Source: Deltaproteobacteria bacterium
GTDB taxonomy: Bacteria; Myxococcota; Kuafuiibacteriia; Kuafuiibacteriales; Kuafuiibacteriaceae
Assembly: GCA_016713425.1 (NCBI GenBank)
Contig: JADJPE010000005.1
Span: 1,364,001 to 1,428,000, forward strand
Direction of reading: 5' to 3'
DNA: 64,000 nt
The stretch's first letter is position 1. Each line of letters opens with the position of its first letter. Positions 7,956 to 16,444 of the stretch are shown piece by piece. Below the pieces are notes generated by a model. It was not told the origin of the DNA and ran no database searches. It saw only the letters and a list, made by a program, of their open reading frames with translations. Both the position numbers and the translations under genes were made by a program.

Positions 7956-8866
7956 AACGGCAAGCCAAGGTTCGAAGTCGAGAGATCATCGCGGCCAGAA
8001 TCACTCTGACCACGGCGACCATCGTGATGATCACCGCCGCCCTCGGACTGGCCCCTGATGACCGACGTGGATGGACGGCGCGAGCCGCCATCGCCAAGCC
8101 TGCAGGAGGCCCCGAGGCCAGCGCAACGTCCAACTCGAAACGCGCGACACGAGACTCGAAGCGCGCGACACGAGACTCGAAGCGCGCGACGCGCGACTCG
8201 AAGCGCGCGAGGCGCGACTCGAAGCACGGGAAGTCCGAGCCCCTGGTCGATGTCGGTTCGCTCGACGCGCGCTTCATCCTCGACATTCGGTATGCAACGA
8301 CCGACAATTTCTTCAACCAAAAGGTCTACGATGCGCCGCGCTGCATCTTGCTGACGTCGGTGGCCGAGCGCATGCTGACAGCCCAGCAATGGCTCGACAG
8401 GCATCACCCCGGCCTGCGGCTCATGTTCAAGGACTGCTATCGTCCGAACCACGTGCAATTCGTCATGTGGAAAGCCGTCGAAGGCACGGCCAAAGCGCGC
8501 TACGTCGCCAACCCACACACTAAGACGGGGTCGATCCACAGCTACGGGGCCGCCGTCGACCTCACGCTCGCCGACCGAGAAGGTCAGGAGCTCGACATGG
8601 GCACGCCTTACGATTTCTTGGGGCGGCTCGCCGAGCCTCGTCACGAGGCAGGCTACCTCGCCGACGGCAAGCTGACCGCCGCCCAAGTCGAACATCGACG
8701 CATCCTGCGACGCGCCATGGTCGAAGGCGGCGGAATGCACACCATCCCAAACGAGTGGTGGCACTTCAACGCCGCCCCCGCCAAAGTGATTCGCGCTCGG
8801 TATCCACGGCTCGACGTAGCCTTCAGCAGCGTCCCCACCAAGGTCCCCGAGACCACCGCACGATAG
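7952..8866 (+). CDS. D-Ala-D-Ala dipeptidase, VanX/DdpX (M15D) family, with a basic repeat linker
   Basis: 304 residues from the GTG at 7952. A hydrophobic segment near residues 15-33 (ARITLTTATIVMITAALGL) is a signal peptide or anchor. Residues about 60-95 are a repeat of SKRATRD and variants. The rest is a VanX-type zinc peptidase: SIHSYGAAVDLTL carries the His and Asp zinc ligands and NEWWHF the catalytic Glu and third ligand. It cleaves D-Ala-D-Ala dipeptides, so it may act in cell-wall recycling or vancomycin tolerance; no vanHA genes are nearby. The very basic linker between signal and enzyme could bind wall polymers. Confidence 0.88.
   Translation: MKRQAKVRSREIIAARITLTTATIVMITAALGLAPDDRRGWTARAAIAKPAGGPEASATSNSKRATRDSKRATRDSKRATRDSKRARRDSKHGKSEPLVDVGSLDARFILDIRYATTDNFFNQKVYDAPRCILLTSVAERMLTAQQWLDRHHPGLRLMFKDCYRPNHVQFVMWKAVEGTAKARYVANPHTKTGSIHSYGAAVDLTLADREGQELDMGTPYDFLGRLAEPRHEAGYLADGKLTAAQVEHRRILRRAMVEGGGMHTIPNEWWHFNAAPAKVIRARYPRLDVAFSSVPTKVPETTAR
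8135..8230 (+). repeat. 21-bp in-frame tandem repeat inside the VanX-like gene
   Basis: Four and a half copies of a 21-bp unit beginning TCGAAGCGCGCGACACGAGA encode SKRATRD (last copies SKRARRD and SKHGKSE). The reading frame is kept because the unit is a multiple of three. Confidence 0.85.
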
Positions 8867-8965
8867 GCGCCCGACGATAAGGGCCCAACGGAAAGCACCG
8901 AACGCAACGGATGAACGTGAACGGGGAAGCTTGTGCGCAACCGCGCGCAGCGCTAAGCCGATCGT

Positions 8966-9628
8966 ATGCGTACTGCAATCGTCACTGGTGCCAACCGCGG
9001 GATCGGCCTCGAGCTCTGCCGCCAACTCTCACATCGCGGAGACAACGTCGTCGCCGTCTGCCGAAAGAGCTCTCCCGCACTCGATGCGCTGGGAATCAAG
9101 ATCATCGACGCGATCGATGTCGGCGACACATCGACCATGCCGAAGCTCATCGAAGCGACGAAAGGCATGAGCCTCGATCTTCTTATCAACAACGCAGGCG
9201 TCCTCGCGACCGACACATTCGACGCCTTCAATGAAGAAGGGATGCGACAGCAGTTCGAGGTGAACACCTTGGGCCCGCTTCGCGTGACTCGAGCGCTCAT
9301 CGACCGTCTGAACCAGGGCGCGAGAGTCGGCATCGTCACGAGTCGCATGGGCTCGATCGCCGACAATACCTCGGGTGGATACTACGGTTACCGAATGTCC
9401 AAGGCGGGCGTGAACGCGATCGGGAAGTCGATGTCGATCGACCTCCGCGCGCGCGGCATCGCAGTCGTCCTCCTTCACCCGGGGTTCGTGAGAACCGAAA
9501 TGACGCAAGGGGCCGGACAGATCGACGCCGAAACCTCGGCGCGCGGTCTCTTGAAACAGATCGACGCAACCACGCTCGAAAACACCGGACGTTTCATGCA
9601 TATGTCGGGCGAAGAGCTTCCCTGGTAA
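8966..9628 (+). CDS. Short-chain dehydrogenase/reductase, CsgA/C-factor-like
   Basis: 220 residues. The Rossmann nucleotide motif is TGANRGIG near the N terminus, followed by NNAG, a catalytic Ser region (IVTSRMGSIAD), and YRMSK as the YxxxK active site. The compact size and the C-terminal PGFVRTEM loop match the sniffer/C-factor subgroup that includes the Myxococcus intercellular signal protein CsgA. The family oxidises or reduces carbonyl groups with NAD(P); the substrate is not evident. There is no signal peptide. It is followed by the sppA-like gene after a 59-bp gap. Confidence 0.85.
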   Translation: MRTAIVTGANRGIGLELCRQLSHRGDNVVAVCRKSSPALDALGIKIIDAIDVGDTSTMPKLIEATKGMSLDLLINNAGVLATDTFDAFNEEGMRQQFEVNTLGPLRVTRALIDRLNQGARVGIVTSRMGSIADNTSGGYYGYRMSKAGVNAIGKSMSIDLRARGIAVVLLHPGFVRTEMTQGAGQIDAETSARGLLKQIDATTLENTGRFMHMSGEELPW

Positions 9629-9687
9629 TCGACCCGGATCGTCGAAATGAGCTTGGAGTCCCGCCTCGCTCACCCTAGGCTCTCGGA

Positions 9688-11589
9688 GTGCGCCTTTTTC
9701 GTTGGCTCGTTTGGCCTATCTTCTTCGCAATTCGGTTGCTGCTACGCCCCATCGTGCTTCGGCGACGAAAGCGAGCGCTCCGAGGGAGCCACGGTTGGAT
9801 CGAGCTCCGGCTCGAAGGTTCCGTGGAGGCGCTCCCTGTACGATCGCGCCTTCACCCCATGGTAAGGCGCCTGCTGCGACGTCGCGAGATGCCGCGCGTC
9901 GTTCTTTGGCAGGTCCACCACGTGATCGACGCCTTGATCGCGGACCCCGAGGCCAAGGGCGTCTTGGTGTACCTCGGCTCTACGGTGTGCGGGTGGGCGC
10001 ACGCGGACGCTCTTCGTGCTGAGCTCGAACGCGCGCGAACCGCTGGCAAGATCGTTCTCGTCCAGGCCGAAACGCATGTCGCCAATCGAGAAGCGCTCAT
10101 CGCATCGGGCGGTACGAAGCTCATCATGACGCCGCCCGGGCTGTTCACGGCCATCGGAACGTCCACCTCAGGTCTATTCTATCGCGCAGTCTTGGCGCGA
10201 CTGGGCGTTCAGGTTGAAGTCGCGTCGGCGGGCCAATACAAGTCAGCGCCGGAACGATTCACGCGCGACGATCGGAGTGAGGCCGATCTCGAGCAGACGA
10301 CCCGGCTGATCGATCAGTTCGATGCGCGTCTCGCGTCAGCATGGTCTGTCTTTCGCGGCGTCGAGCTCGATACCGCAATCGCGCACTTCGATCGCGCACC
10401 GCTGATTGCGACAAGGGCGCTCGAACTTGGGCTGATCGACGGCCTGGCGCGCGATGACGAAATATTGAAAGCCTTGGATGAATTGGGGAGTCCGGGCCCC
10501 ATCGTCGAAGACAGGGGTCCGAAGAGCGACAAGAATGCCCAGAAGCGACGTGATCAACGGGGTCGACGTGATCAACAGAGTCGACGGGATCGACGAGACA
10601 GAGCGGATGCACCCGTCGCGGCGAGCACATATCTCCAGTCACAGACCATCCCCCCTCTCTTCCGACGACCGCGGAAACGAATCGGCGTCGTCGAGGTTCA
10701 CGGTGCCATCGTCGACACGGCACCCTTCCCCTCACCGCCCGGCGCCAAGACCGCGATCGCAAAGCATGTCGTGGACGATCTGCGCACCGCCGGCGAAGAC
10801 GATACGATCGCGGCCGTCATTCTGCATGTGAACTCGAGGGGCGGTAGCGTCACCGCCAGCGATCAGATCTTCGGCGCGGTTCGTCGGCTCAATCAAACGA
10901 AGCCGGTCATCGCCTGTTTCGATGAGGTCGCGGCGAGCGGCGGATATTATGTGGCGTGCGGGGCTCGAAAGATCTTCGCTGTGCCTCTGACGATCACGGG
11001 GAGCATCGGTGTCTTCGCGCTCACGCCCATCTTCGAGGATCTGATCGAAACCCTTGGCCTCGGTCACGACCTGATCAAGAACCGACGGAACGCAGGCATC
11101 TACGATGTGTTTCGGTCAAGATCCGAGGACGAACGCCAACACGCACGCGACCAGGTCCAGGCTCTTTACGCCCTCTTCATCGATCTCGTCGCCCGCGCGC
11201 GCACGCTTGACACCGATTCCGCAGAGGGCTGGGCGAGCGGGCGCGTCTGGACAGGGCAAGATGCGCTCGAACGAAAGCTGGTCGACGGGCTTGGGGGGCT
11301 CGAAGAGGCTTTCGCTCATGCGAAAGAGGTCGCCGACGGCACGCGCTTCGAACCCGAACCCGAGATCGTCCACGCACCAAGGCCCAACATGATGCGACCG
11401 CCTCCCGTCGACGAGGCAGGCATCGGCCAGCTCATTGGTGAACGCTTTGCTGAGCAACTCATCGAGCGCTTCATCGCCAAGGTCACCGGGTCTCGAACAT
11501 CGACCGCCATTGTGTCTGAAATCCTGTCGCTGCTCTCGACGGGCGACCCAACGCCCGGATGGCTCTGGACGCCCTTCGACGTTCGATGA
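9688..11589 (+). CDS. sppA: Signal peptide peptidase SppA, 67-kDa type (S49 serine protease)
   Basis: 633 residues from a GTG start, with an N-terminal hydrophobic helix (LVWPIFFAIRLLLRPIV). Two S49 halves are present: the first carries the catalytic Lys in GQYKSAPERF, the second the catalytic Ser in DEVAASGGYYVA, as in E. coli SppA where the dyad is split between the halves. Between them, about residues 270-310, lies an Arg/Asp/Gln-rich low-complexity insert (RRDQRGRRDQQSRRD). The membrane-bound enzyme degrades cleaved signal peptides in the membrane. Confidence 0.92.
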   Translation: MRLFRWLVWPIFFAIRLLLRPIVLRRRKRALRGSHGWIELRLEGSVEALPVRSRLHPMVRRLLRRREMPRVVLWQVHHVIDALIADPEAKGVLVYLGSTVCGWAHADALRAELERARTAGKIVLVQAETHVANREALIASGGTKLIMTPPGLFTAIGTSTSGLFYRAVLARLGVQVEVASAGQYKSAPERFTRDDRSEADLEQTTRLIDQFDARLASAWSVFRGVELDTAIAHFDRAPLIATRALELGLIDGLARDDEILKALDELGSPGPIVEDRGPKSDKNAQKRRDQRGRRDQQSRRDRRDRADAPVAASTYLQSQTIPPLFRRPRKRIGVVEVHGAIVDTAPFPSPPGAKTAIAKHVVDDLRTAGEDDTIAAVILHVNSRGGSVTASDQIFGAVRRLNQTKPVIACFDEVAASGGYYVACGARKIFAVPLTITGSIGVFALTPIFEDLIETLGLGHDLIKNRRNAGIYDVFRSRSEDERQHARDQVQALYALFIDLVARARTLDTDSAEGWASGRVWTGQDALERKLVDGLGGLEEAFAHAKEVADGTRFEPEPEIVHAPRPNMMRPPPVDEAGIGQLIGERFAEQLIERFIAKVTGSRTSTAIVSEILSLLSTGDPTPGWLWTPFDVR

Positions 11590-11618
11590 TGGACAGGCGC
11601 CCGCACCCAGTCGGGCGA

Positions 11619-14024
11619 TCAGCGCTGCTCCACGATCGCACGCGCACGACGATAGACGTCCGAGATGCGCGCCGGGTCACCCGATTCGCCGAGTTCAAGC
11701 AGCTCCGCCATCATCCGACCCCCGCGCGCACCATCGATGCGTTTTGCCTCGAGCACCATCCGCCGCGCTTCACCATAGGAGTGGCTGGTCACCTGACGAA
11801 CCGTCCGAGCCGTGGCGCGAGACGGCGGCGTTCGACTCCGCGAATCTTCCGCGCCCGGGCGAACGTTCCGGTCGCGCCGGCGCGCCGAACGAGCCGTCGA
11901 GCGCCGGGCATTCAACCGTCGAGCGTCCAGGTCGCCGCTGGGCTCGTCGCTCGGCTCGTCGCTCGGCTCGTCGCGGGAAGGCCCTTCTTCCCGGCGCGCG
12001 ATCGAGTCAGGCGCCTCAAACGCCGACGCCGACGATGGATTCTTGCGTTCTGTCGGTTCCGACGCTTCCGATGCTTCCGATGCTTCCGATGCGGCCACGG
12101 CGGACGGCCGAGCGCTCGCGCCTGGGCCCGGCCTTTCTTCGCTCGACGAGGCCAAGCTCGGCTTGATACCGGGCGCAGCTTTTGGCATGGGCGACACTGC
12201 AGGCTTGACCGGCCTTCGAACCTCTAGCGCATCCGTCGGGCTCGCGTTGATCGAAACGAACACCGCCGTGATGCCGATGGCGGCCGCCGCTGCGGCCATC
12301 CAGCCGGCCATAACGCGCGTGCTCCTCAGCGCCGGCATGGAGCCGCTCGCGCCGGTCGCGAACGGCGGCAGAGACGATGGCGTCAGGCCAGCCATGGGAT
12401 GCGCATTCATGGCATGAGCATTTGCGCCCGCGACACCACCCAAAGGCGCTGCACCCCCGACGTCCGGGTCGCGGGCATTGTCCAGCGCACGAAGACCACT
12501 CGCGTCACGAAGACTACTCGCGTCACGAAGATCGTCCGCGATGCGCGGATCGTCCGAGCCGCGAAGATCCGCCGAGGCCCGTGGATCCGCCGAGGCCCGC
12601 GGGTCCGCCGAGACCCGCGGGTCCGCCGAGCCACGGAGGTCATCCGAGCCACGGAGGTCATCCGAGCCACGGAGGTCATCCGAGCCGTGGAGGTCGTCCG
12701 AGCCACGGAGATCGCCCGGCCCACGGAGATCGCCCGGCCCACGGAGATCGCCCGGCCCACGGAGATCGTCCGGCCCACGGAGATCATCCCCGCCCGTGGC
12801 CGCGCGGCGCCGCAGATCTGGGGTCTTCGTATGCGGTTCACGCAGGCTGGTCCGTAGGACTTCGATCGCCTCGGGTGCCAGCGGATCTGAGTCCGGCGCA
12901 ACCGGCCAATGCACGCGGGTGCCCAGGAGCTCGGCCACCTGCGCCGACGGGTTCGGGCGCTCCCTCGAGGTCGCACTGCCCCCCCCCAATGACGCGGGGC
13001 CAGAGACGCTCTTCTGAACATCGATCGCCGAGCGCGTCGACGCGCCGGCAATCGCGGCATCACGCTGAGCCTCTTCGAGTTGGCGCTGAACTTGGAAAGG
13101 ACTGTCATCGAAGTTGCGCTCGACGAGGACCATCAAGTCGCGCTGAGCAGACGAGAAATCGGGGAGCTGCGTCGCGATCTCTTCGAGCGCATCCCTCATC
13201 TCGCCTGCACTTCGAAACCGATTCTCGGGCTTCTTTTCGAGCGCCTTCTTGAGCACCAACCACAGACCGCGCGGTGCGTTCGGAACGAGCTCCGTGAGCG
13301 GACGGGGCACGTGATTGCACACGGCATCCATCGACTTGACCGGATTCGAGCGGCCGAAGAGCCGCCGAAGCGATGCGGTCTCATACAGGACGATGCCCAG
13401 CGCGAAGACATCCGTGCGCGCGTCGATGTCCCCGCCCCGTACTTGCTCCGGCGCCATGTAACTTGGCTTGCCACGGACCGTTCCCACCCGGGATTTATGC
13501 TCCTGGACAGCAGTACGGGCGACGCCGAAGTCGGTCAGCCGAACCGCACCATTCAGATCGAGTAGGATGTTGTGCGGCGAGATGTCCCGATGAACCAGAC
13601 GCAGGGTCCGCCCCTCGTGGGTCGCCCGCTCATAGGCGTAGTCGAGCGCACCCGCGATGTTGATCCCAATCCGGGCGACGGCGCCGAGCGGCATCTCGCC
13701 TTCATTGACGACGAGACGCTGCAAAAGGGCGGTCAGCGATGGCCCTTGGACCATCTCCATGACGAGGAAGAGGAGATCTTCTTCCCGCCCAAAGTCCAAG
13801 GTCGACACAATGCAGGCGTGCTGGAGCGCGGCCGCGGCCCGAGCCTCGTCGGCGAACATCAAAGCGGCGTTCGAGTTCGTCTCCGGTGAGCGCATGAACT
13901 TGAGCGCGACGAGCTTCTGAAATCCGAGGCTTCGGTCGAGCGCTGCGGCCCAAACCTCACCCATCCCGCCCTTCCCGAGACGAAACAGGAGTCGGTAGCC
14001 ACCGAGAACCGTCCCTGGCGTCAT
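11619..14024 (-). CDS. Transmembrane Ser/Thr protein kinase (Hanks type) with a pentapeptide-repeat linker
   Basis: 801 residues from the ATG at 14024; a GTG at 14057 would add 11 residues. The kinase domain (about 8-285) has GKGGMGEVW, the ATP-binding Lys in VALKFM, HRDISPHN and DFGVAR, so it looks active. A linker of more than 80 residues consists of DDLRG/ADPRA pentapeptide repeats. A hydrophobic helix (MAGWMAAAAAAIGITAVFVS) follows at about 575, then a Ser/Glu/Arg-rich extracytoplasmic part with ASEASEASE and DEPSDEPSDEPS repeats and a helical C terminus. No known sensor domain is visible. A kinase with cyclic-nucleotide domains and a PP2C phosphatase lie directly upstream. Confidence 0.9.
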   Translation of the reverse strand: MTPGTVLGGYRLLFRLGKGGMGEVWAAALDRSLGFQKLVALKFMRSPETNSNAALMFADEARAAAALQHACIVSTLDFGREEDLLFLVMEMVQGPSLTALLQRLVVNEGEMPLGAVARIGINIAGALDYAYERATHEGRTLRLVHRDISPHNILLDLNGAVRLTDFGVARTAVQEHKSRVGTVRGKPSYMAPEQVRGGDIDARTDVFALGIVLYETASLRRLFGRSNPVKSMDAVCNHVPRPLTELVPNAPRGLWLVLKKALEKKPENRFRSAGEMRDALEEIATQLPDFSSAQRDLMVLVERNFDDSPFQVQRQLEEAQRDAAIAGASTRSAIDVQKSVSGPASLGGGSATSRERPNPSAQVAELLGTRVHWPVAPDSDPLAPEAIEVLRTSLREPHTKTPDLRRRAATGGDDLRGPDDLRGPGDLRGPGDLRGPGDLRGSDDLHGSDDLRGSDDLRGSDDLRGSADPRVSADPRASADPRASADLRGSDDPRIADDLRDASSLRDASGLRALDNARDPDVGGAAPLGGVAGANAHAMNAHPMAGLTPSSLPPFATGASGSMPALRSTRVMAGWMAAAAAAIGITAVFVSINASPTDALEVRRPVKPAVSPMPKAAPGIKPSLASSSEERPGPGASARPSAVAASEASEASEASEPTERKNPSSASAFEAPDSIARREEGPSRDEPSDEPSDEPSGDLDARRLNARRSTARSARRRDRNVRPGAEDSRSRTPPSRATARTVRQVTSHSYGEARRMVLEAKRIDGARGGRMMAELLELGESGDPARISDVYRRARAIVEQR
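12540..12790 (-). repeat. 15-bp in-frame tandem repeats in the kinase linker
   Basis: About 16 copies of a 15-bp unit encode DDLRG, GDLRG, ADPRA and similar pentapeptides. The most uniform copies are near 12715-12785. Neighbouring shorter arrays (12-bp near 11938-11980 and 9-bp near 12058-12092) encode the DEPS and ASE repeats of the same protein. Confidence 0.85.
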
Positions 14025-14030
14025 GGTGTG

Positions 14031-14047
14031 GGAGGCCACTGGCCTCC
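14031..14047. promoter_or_regulatory. Perfect 8-bp palindrome just upstream of the kinase start
   Basis: GGAGGCCA and TGGCCTCC flank a single C. On the minus strand the palindrome ends 7 bp before the ATG at 14024, so it covers the expected ribosome-binding site. It could be an operator or a hairpin that limits translation initiation. Confidence 0.4.
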
Positions 14048-14176
14048 ATAGTCGCACTTCTTCAGTGCAATGATCGAGGCCGGTTGTGGAATGTTGACGT
14101 CACGGCACCGATACGTCGGGTCGTGTGCGCTGATGGACGCCATTGGCCCCCTTTTTGGCCAACCAGGACCTGGGGC

Positions 14177-16426
14177 CTAGATGAGCGTCCCACCCCCCGT
14201 CACGCGAAGCGCGGTCTCGGCCTGGCGAGCGGCGATGTGCTGCTCGAGCACGCGACGCGCCTCGGGGTGGGCCTTGATGATCCGCGCAATCGCTTCACCT
14301 GAAATCCGGAGAACCTCGCTGTCCGCCAACGCCCGGACGGAGGCATTTCGGGATTGCCCCGTGACCGCGCCGATCTCGCCAAAAAAAGCGCCTGGACTCA
14401 GCCTCTGAATCCGCCCTACGCCGGGCCGGTCTGAGTAGACCTCCACCGCACCACTTTGAAGCAGGTAGAAGCTGTCGCTCTGCTCGCCCTCCGAGACAAT
14501 CACCGCACCTGGCTTGAAAGACTCGACGATCAGCGTCTCGACGAGCGCGGCTCGATCGCGCGGCCGCAGGACGCCGAAGACCTCGCTCTTCGCAAGCATG
14601 TTTGCGACGACCCGACGCCGATAGAACGAGGCCAAGGCCTTCGTGAAACCGGGAAAACGTGCGCTCAAGCGATCGAAGTCGGCGCGGTCGATCGCGAGAT
14701 ACAAGACCGGTTCGAGGGCCTCGACCGTCGCGGCGCGAGAAGCACCGCTGAAGAATGAAAACTCACCGACGCAGTCGCCGTCCGAGAGGGACGAGAGATA
14801 GATCTTGGTCCCTTGACTCTCGCAATAGACGACGACGCGGCCGCGGGCGATGACGCCAAGCCAATCGCCTGGATCACCCTCTCGAAGGATGATCCCACCC
14901 ACGGGTGCATCCTTGAGGCACAACAGAGAGACAATGTTGGCGAACTCAGCGGCGTCGAGGTCGGAGAAGAGCGGGGAAGCCGCTTCGCTGGCTCCGGGCG
15001 CGGCAGCCTCGCAATCGAGCGTCGCTACGACCAGCGATCGGAGATCTTCGTCTTCGATCCTCGGAAGACGTGCGAGGAGCGTCTCGTTTCGGCATCCCGG
15101 AAGCTCACGCATGGCTTCCACCTCGAGCGCAAGGGACGCGTCCCACTTCACCTCCGCCCGAAGCTGCACGAACATCGTCACGGCCTGCGCCAAGAGCCCC
15201 TGTTGCGCGAATTTGCTCGCAGCCGCGCGATAAACCGCGTGGGCATCCGCGGCGCGCCCCACCGTCATGAGCGTCTGGGCGATCTCGTAGAGCGTCCAAA
15301 GATCCGGCCGCTGCCGCAGCTTCTCGTACAAGGCGAGCAGCACCGCATCCTCGACGTCTCCGTCGCGCCCCGTCGACTTTCGACGCACCGCGAGCGGCAT
15401 CGATCCGCCCGAGGTCCATCGCCGGTGGCTGGGCTCGATCGGATGAGTCGCCGCCATCGTAAACTTCGTGGAGCCGACCTCGTCCTCGAAAAGCTCCTTC
15501 ATGAAGCGTACGAGATGGGAGTCGTTGAACCCCGGAGAGAGCTCGACCAAGAACGCCTCGAGCGCCGTCGAGAAGTCACGGCAACTTTGATAACGCTCGC
15601 TTCGGCGAGGCGCGAGCGCCTTGAGTATGATCTCGTCCAGGGCGGAAGGAATCAACGGATTGTATCGACTGGGCGTCGGAACATGGGGGTCACGCACCTT
15701 GAGCAGCACGTCCGCTGGATTCTCAGCGTAGAACAACCTCCGTCCGGTGACCGTCTCGAAGAGCGCGATGCCCGATGAATAGACATCGCTTCGTGCGTCC
15801 ACGTCGTCACCGCGGGCTTGCTCGGGCGACATGTACGCAAACTTTCCAAGAACGACACCGGGTCGAGTCAGCGATACCTTGGTACGTGCCTTCGCAATGC
15901 CGAAATCGGCGATCTTCACCTCACCGTCGAAGCTCACCAAGATGTTATGGGGCGACACGTCGCGATGTACGATCCCCAACATCTCGCCATCCGAGCCGCG
16001 CCGCGTGTTCGCGTACTCGAGACCGCGAAGCACCATCGCAATGATGTAGCACCCCACGTCAATCGGGACGGTCTTCCCGAGACGCGTCTGCTTGATCAGA
16101 ATGCGCGTCATGTCTCGCCCGTCGACGAACTCCATGGCGATGTAGTAGTTGTTCTCGATCCGACCAAAGTCGAAGACCTGGACGATGTTCGAATGCGACA
16201 GCGAGACCGTGAGCTTCGCCTCGTCGATGAAGAGCGATACGAACTCAGCGTCGGTCGAGAGCTGAGGCAGAATCCGTTTGACCGCGACCGTCTTCTGAAA
16301 GCCGCCGATCGATGTCGACGTCGCGCGGAAGACTTCCGCCATCCCTCCCGCGGCGACCTTCTCCACGAGCCGATACTTCCCGTAGGTCGGTTCGAAGTCT
16401 TCAGCGAATCGAGGACTCATCGACAT
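14177..16426 (-). CDS. Ser/Thr protein kinase with two C-terminal cyclic-nucleotide-binding domains
   Basis: 749 residues. The N-terminal kinase (about 16-290) has AAGGMAEVFRA, VAVKRIL, HRDVSPHN and DFGIAK. A helical, TPR-like region (about 355-470, with RAADAHAVYRAAASKFAQQG) leads into two cNMP-binding folds: the first around GGIILREGDPGDWLGVIARG, the second around GAVIVSEGEQSDSFYLLQSG with FFGEIGAVTGQSRNASV. The second resembles a phosphate-binding cassette but carries QSRNA rather than the classical RAA. There is no membrane segment, so it is a cytoplasmic, second-messenger-gated kinase. It lies 18 bp downstream of the PP2C gene, forming a phosphatase-kinase pair. Confidence 0.92.
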   Translation of the reverse strand: MSMSPRFAEDFEPTYGKYRLVEKVAAGGMAEVFRATSTSIGGFQKTVAVKRILPQLSTDAEFVSLFIDEAKLTVSLSHSNIVQVFDFGRIENNYYIAMEFVDGRDMTRILIKQTRLGKTVPIDVGCYIIAMVLRGLEYANTRRGSDGEMLGIVHRDVSPHNILVSFDGEVKIADFGIAKARTKVSLTRPGVVLGKFAYMSPEQARGDDVDARSDVYSSGIALFETVTGRRLFYAENPADVLLKVRDPHVPTPSRYNPLIPSALDEIILKALAPRRSERYQSCRDFSTALEAFLVELSPGFNDSHLVRFMKELFEDEVGSTKFTMAATHPIEPSHRRWTSGGSMPLAVRRKSTGRDGDVEDAVLLALYEKLRQRPDLWTLYEIAQTLMTVGRAADAHAVYRAAASKFAQQGLLAQAVTMFVQLRAEVKWDASLALEVEAMRELPGCRNETLLARLPRIEDEDLRSLVVATLDCEAAAPGASEAASPLFSDLDAAEFANIVSLLCLKDAPVGGIILREGDPGDWLGVIARGRVVVYCESQGTKIYLSSLSDGDCVGEFSFFSGASRAATVEALEPVLYLAIDRADFDRLSARFPGFTKALASFYRRRVVANMLAKSEVFGVLRPRDRAALVETLIVESFKPGAVIVSEGEQSDSFYLLQSGAVEVYSDRPGVGRIQRLSPGAFFGEIGAVTGQSRNASVRALADSEVLRISGEAIARIIKAHPEARRVLEQHIAARQAETALRVTGGGTLI

Positions 16427-16444
16427 CGCAGGCTCGCTCGTCCG

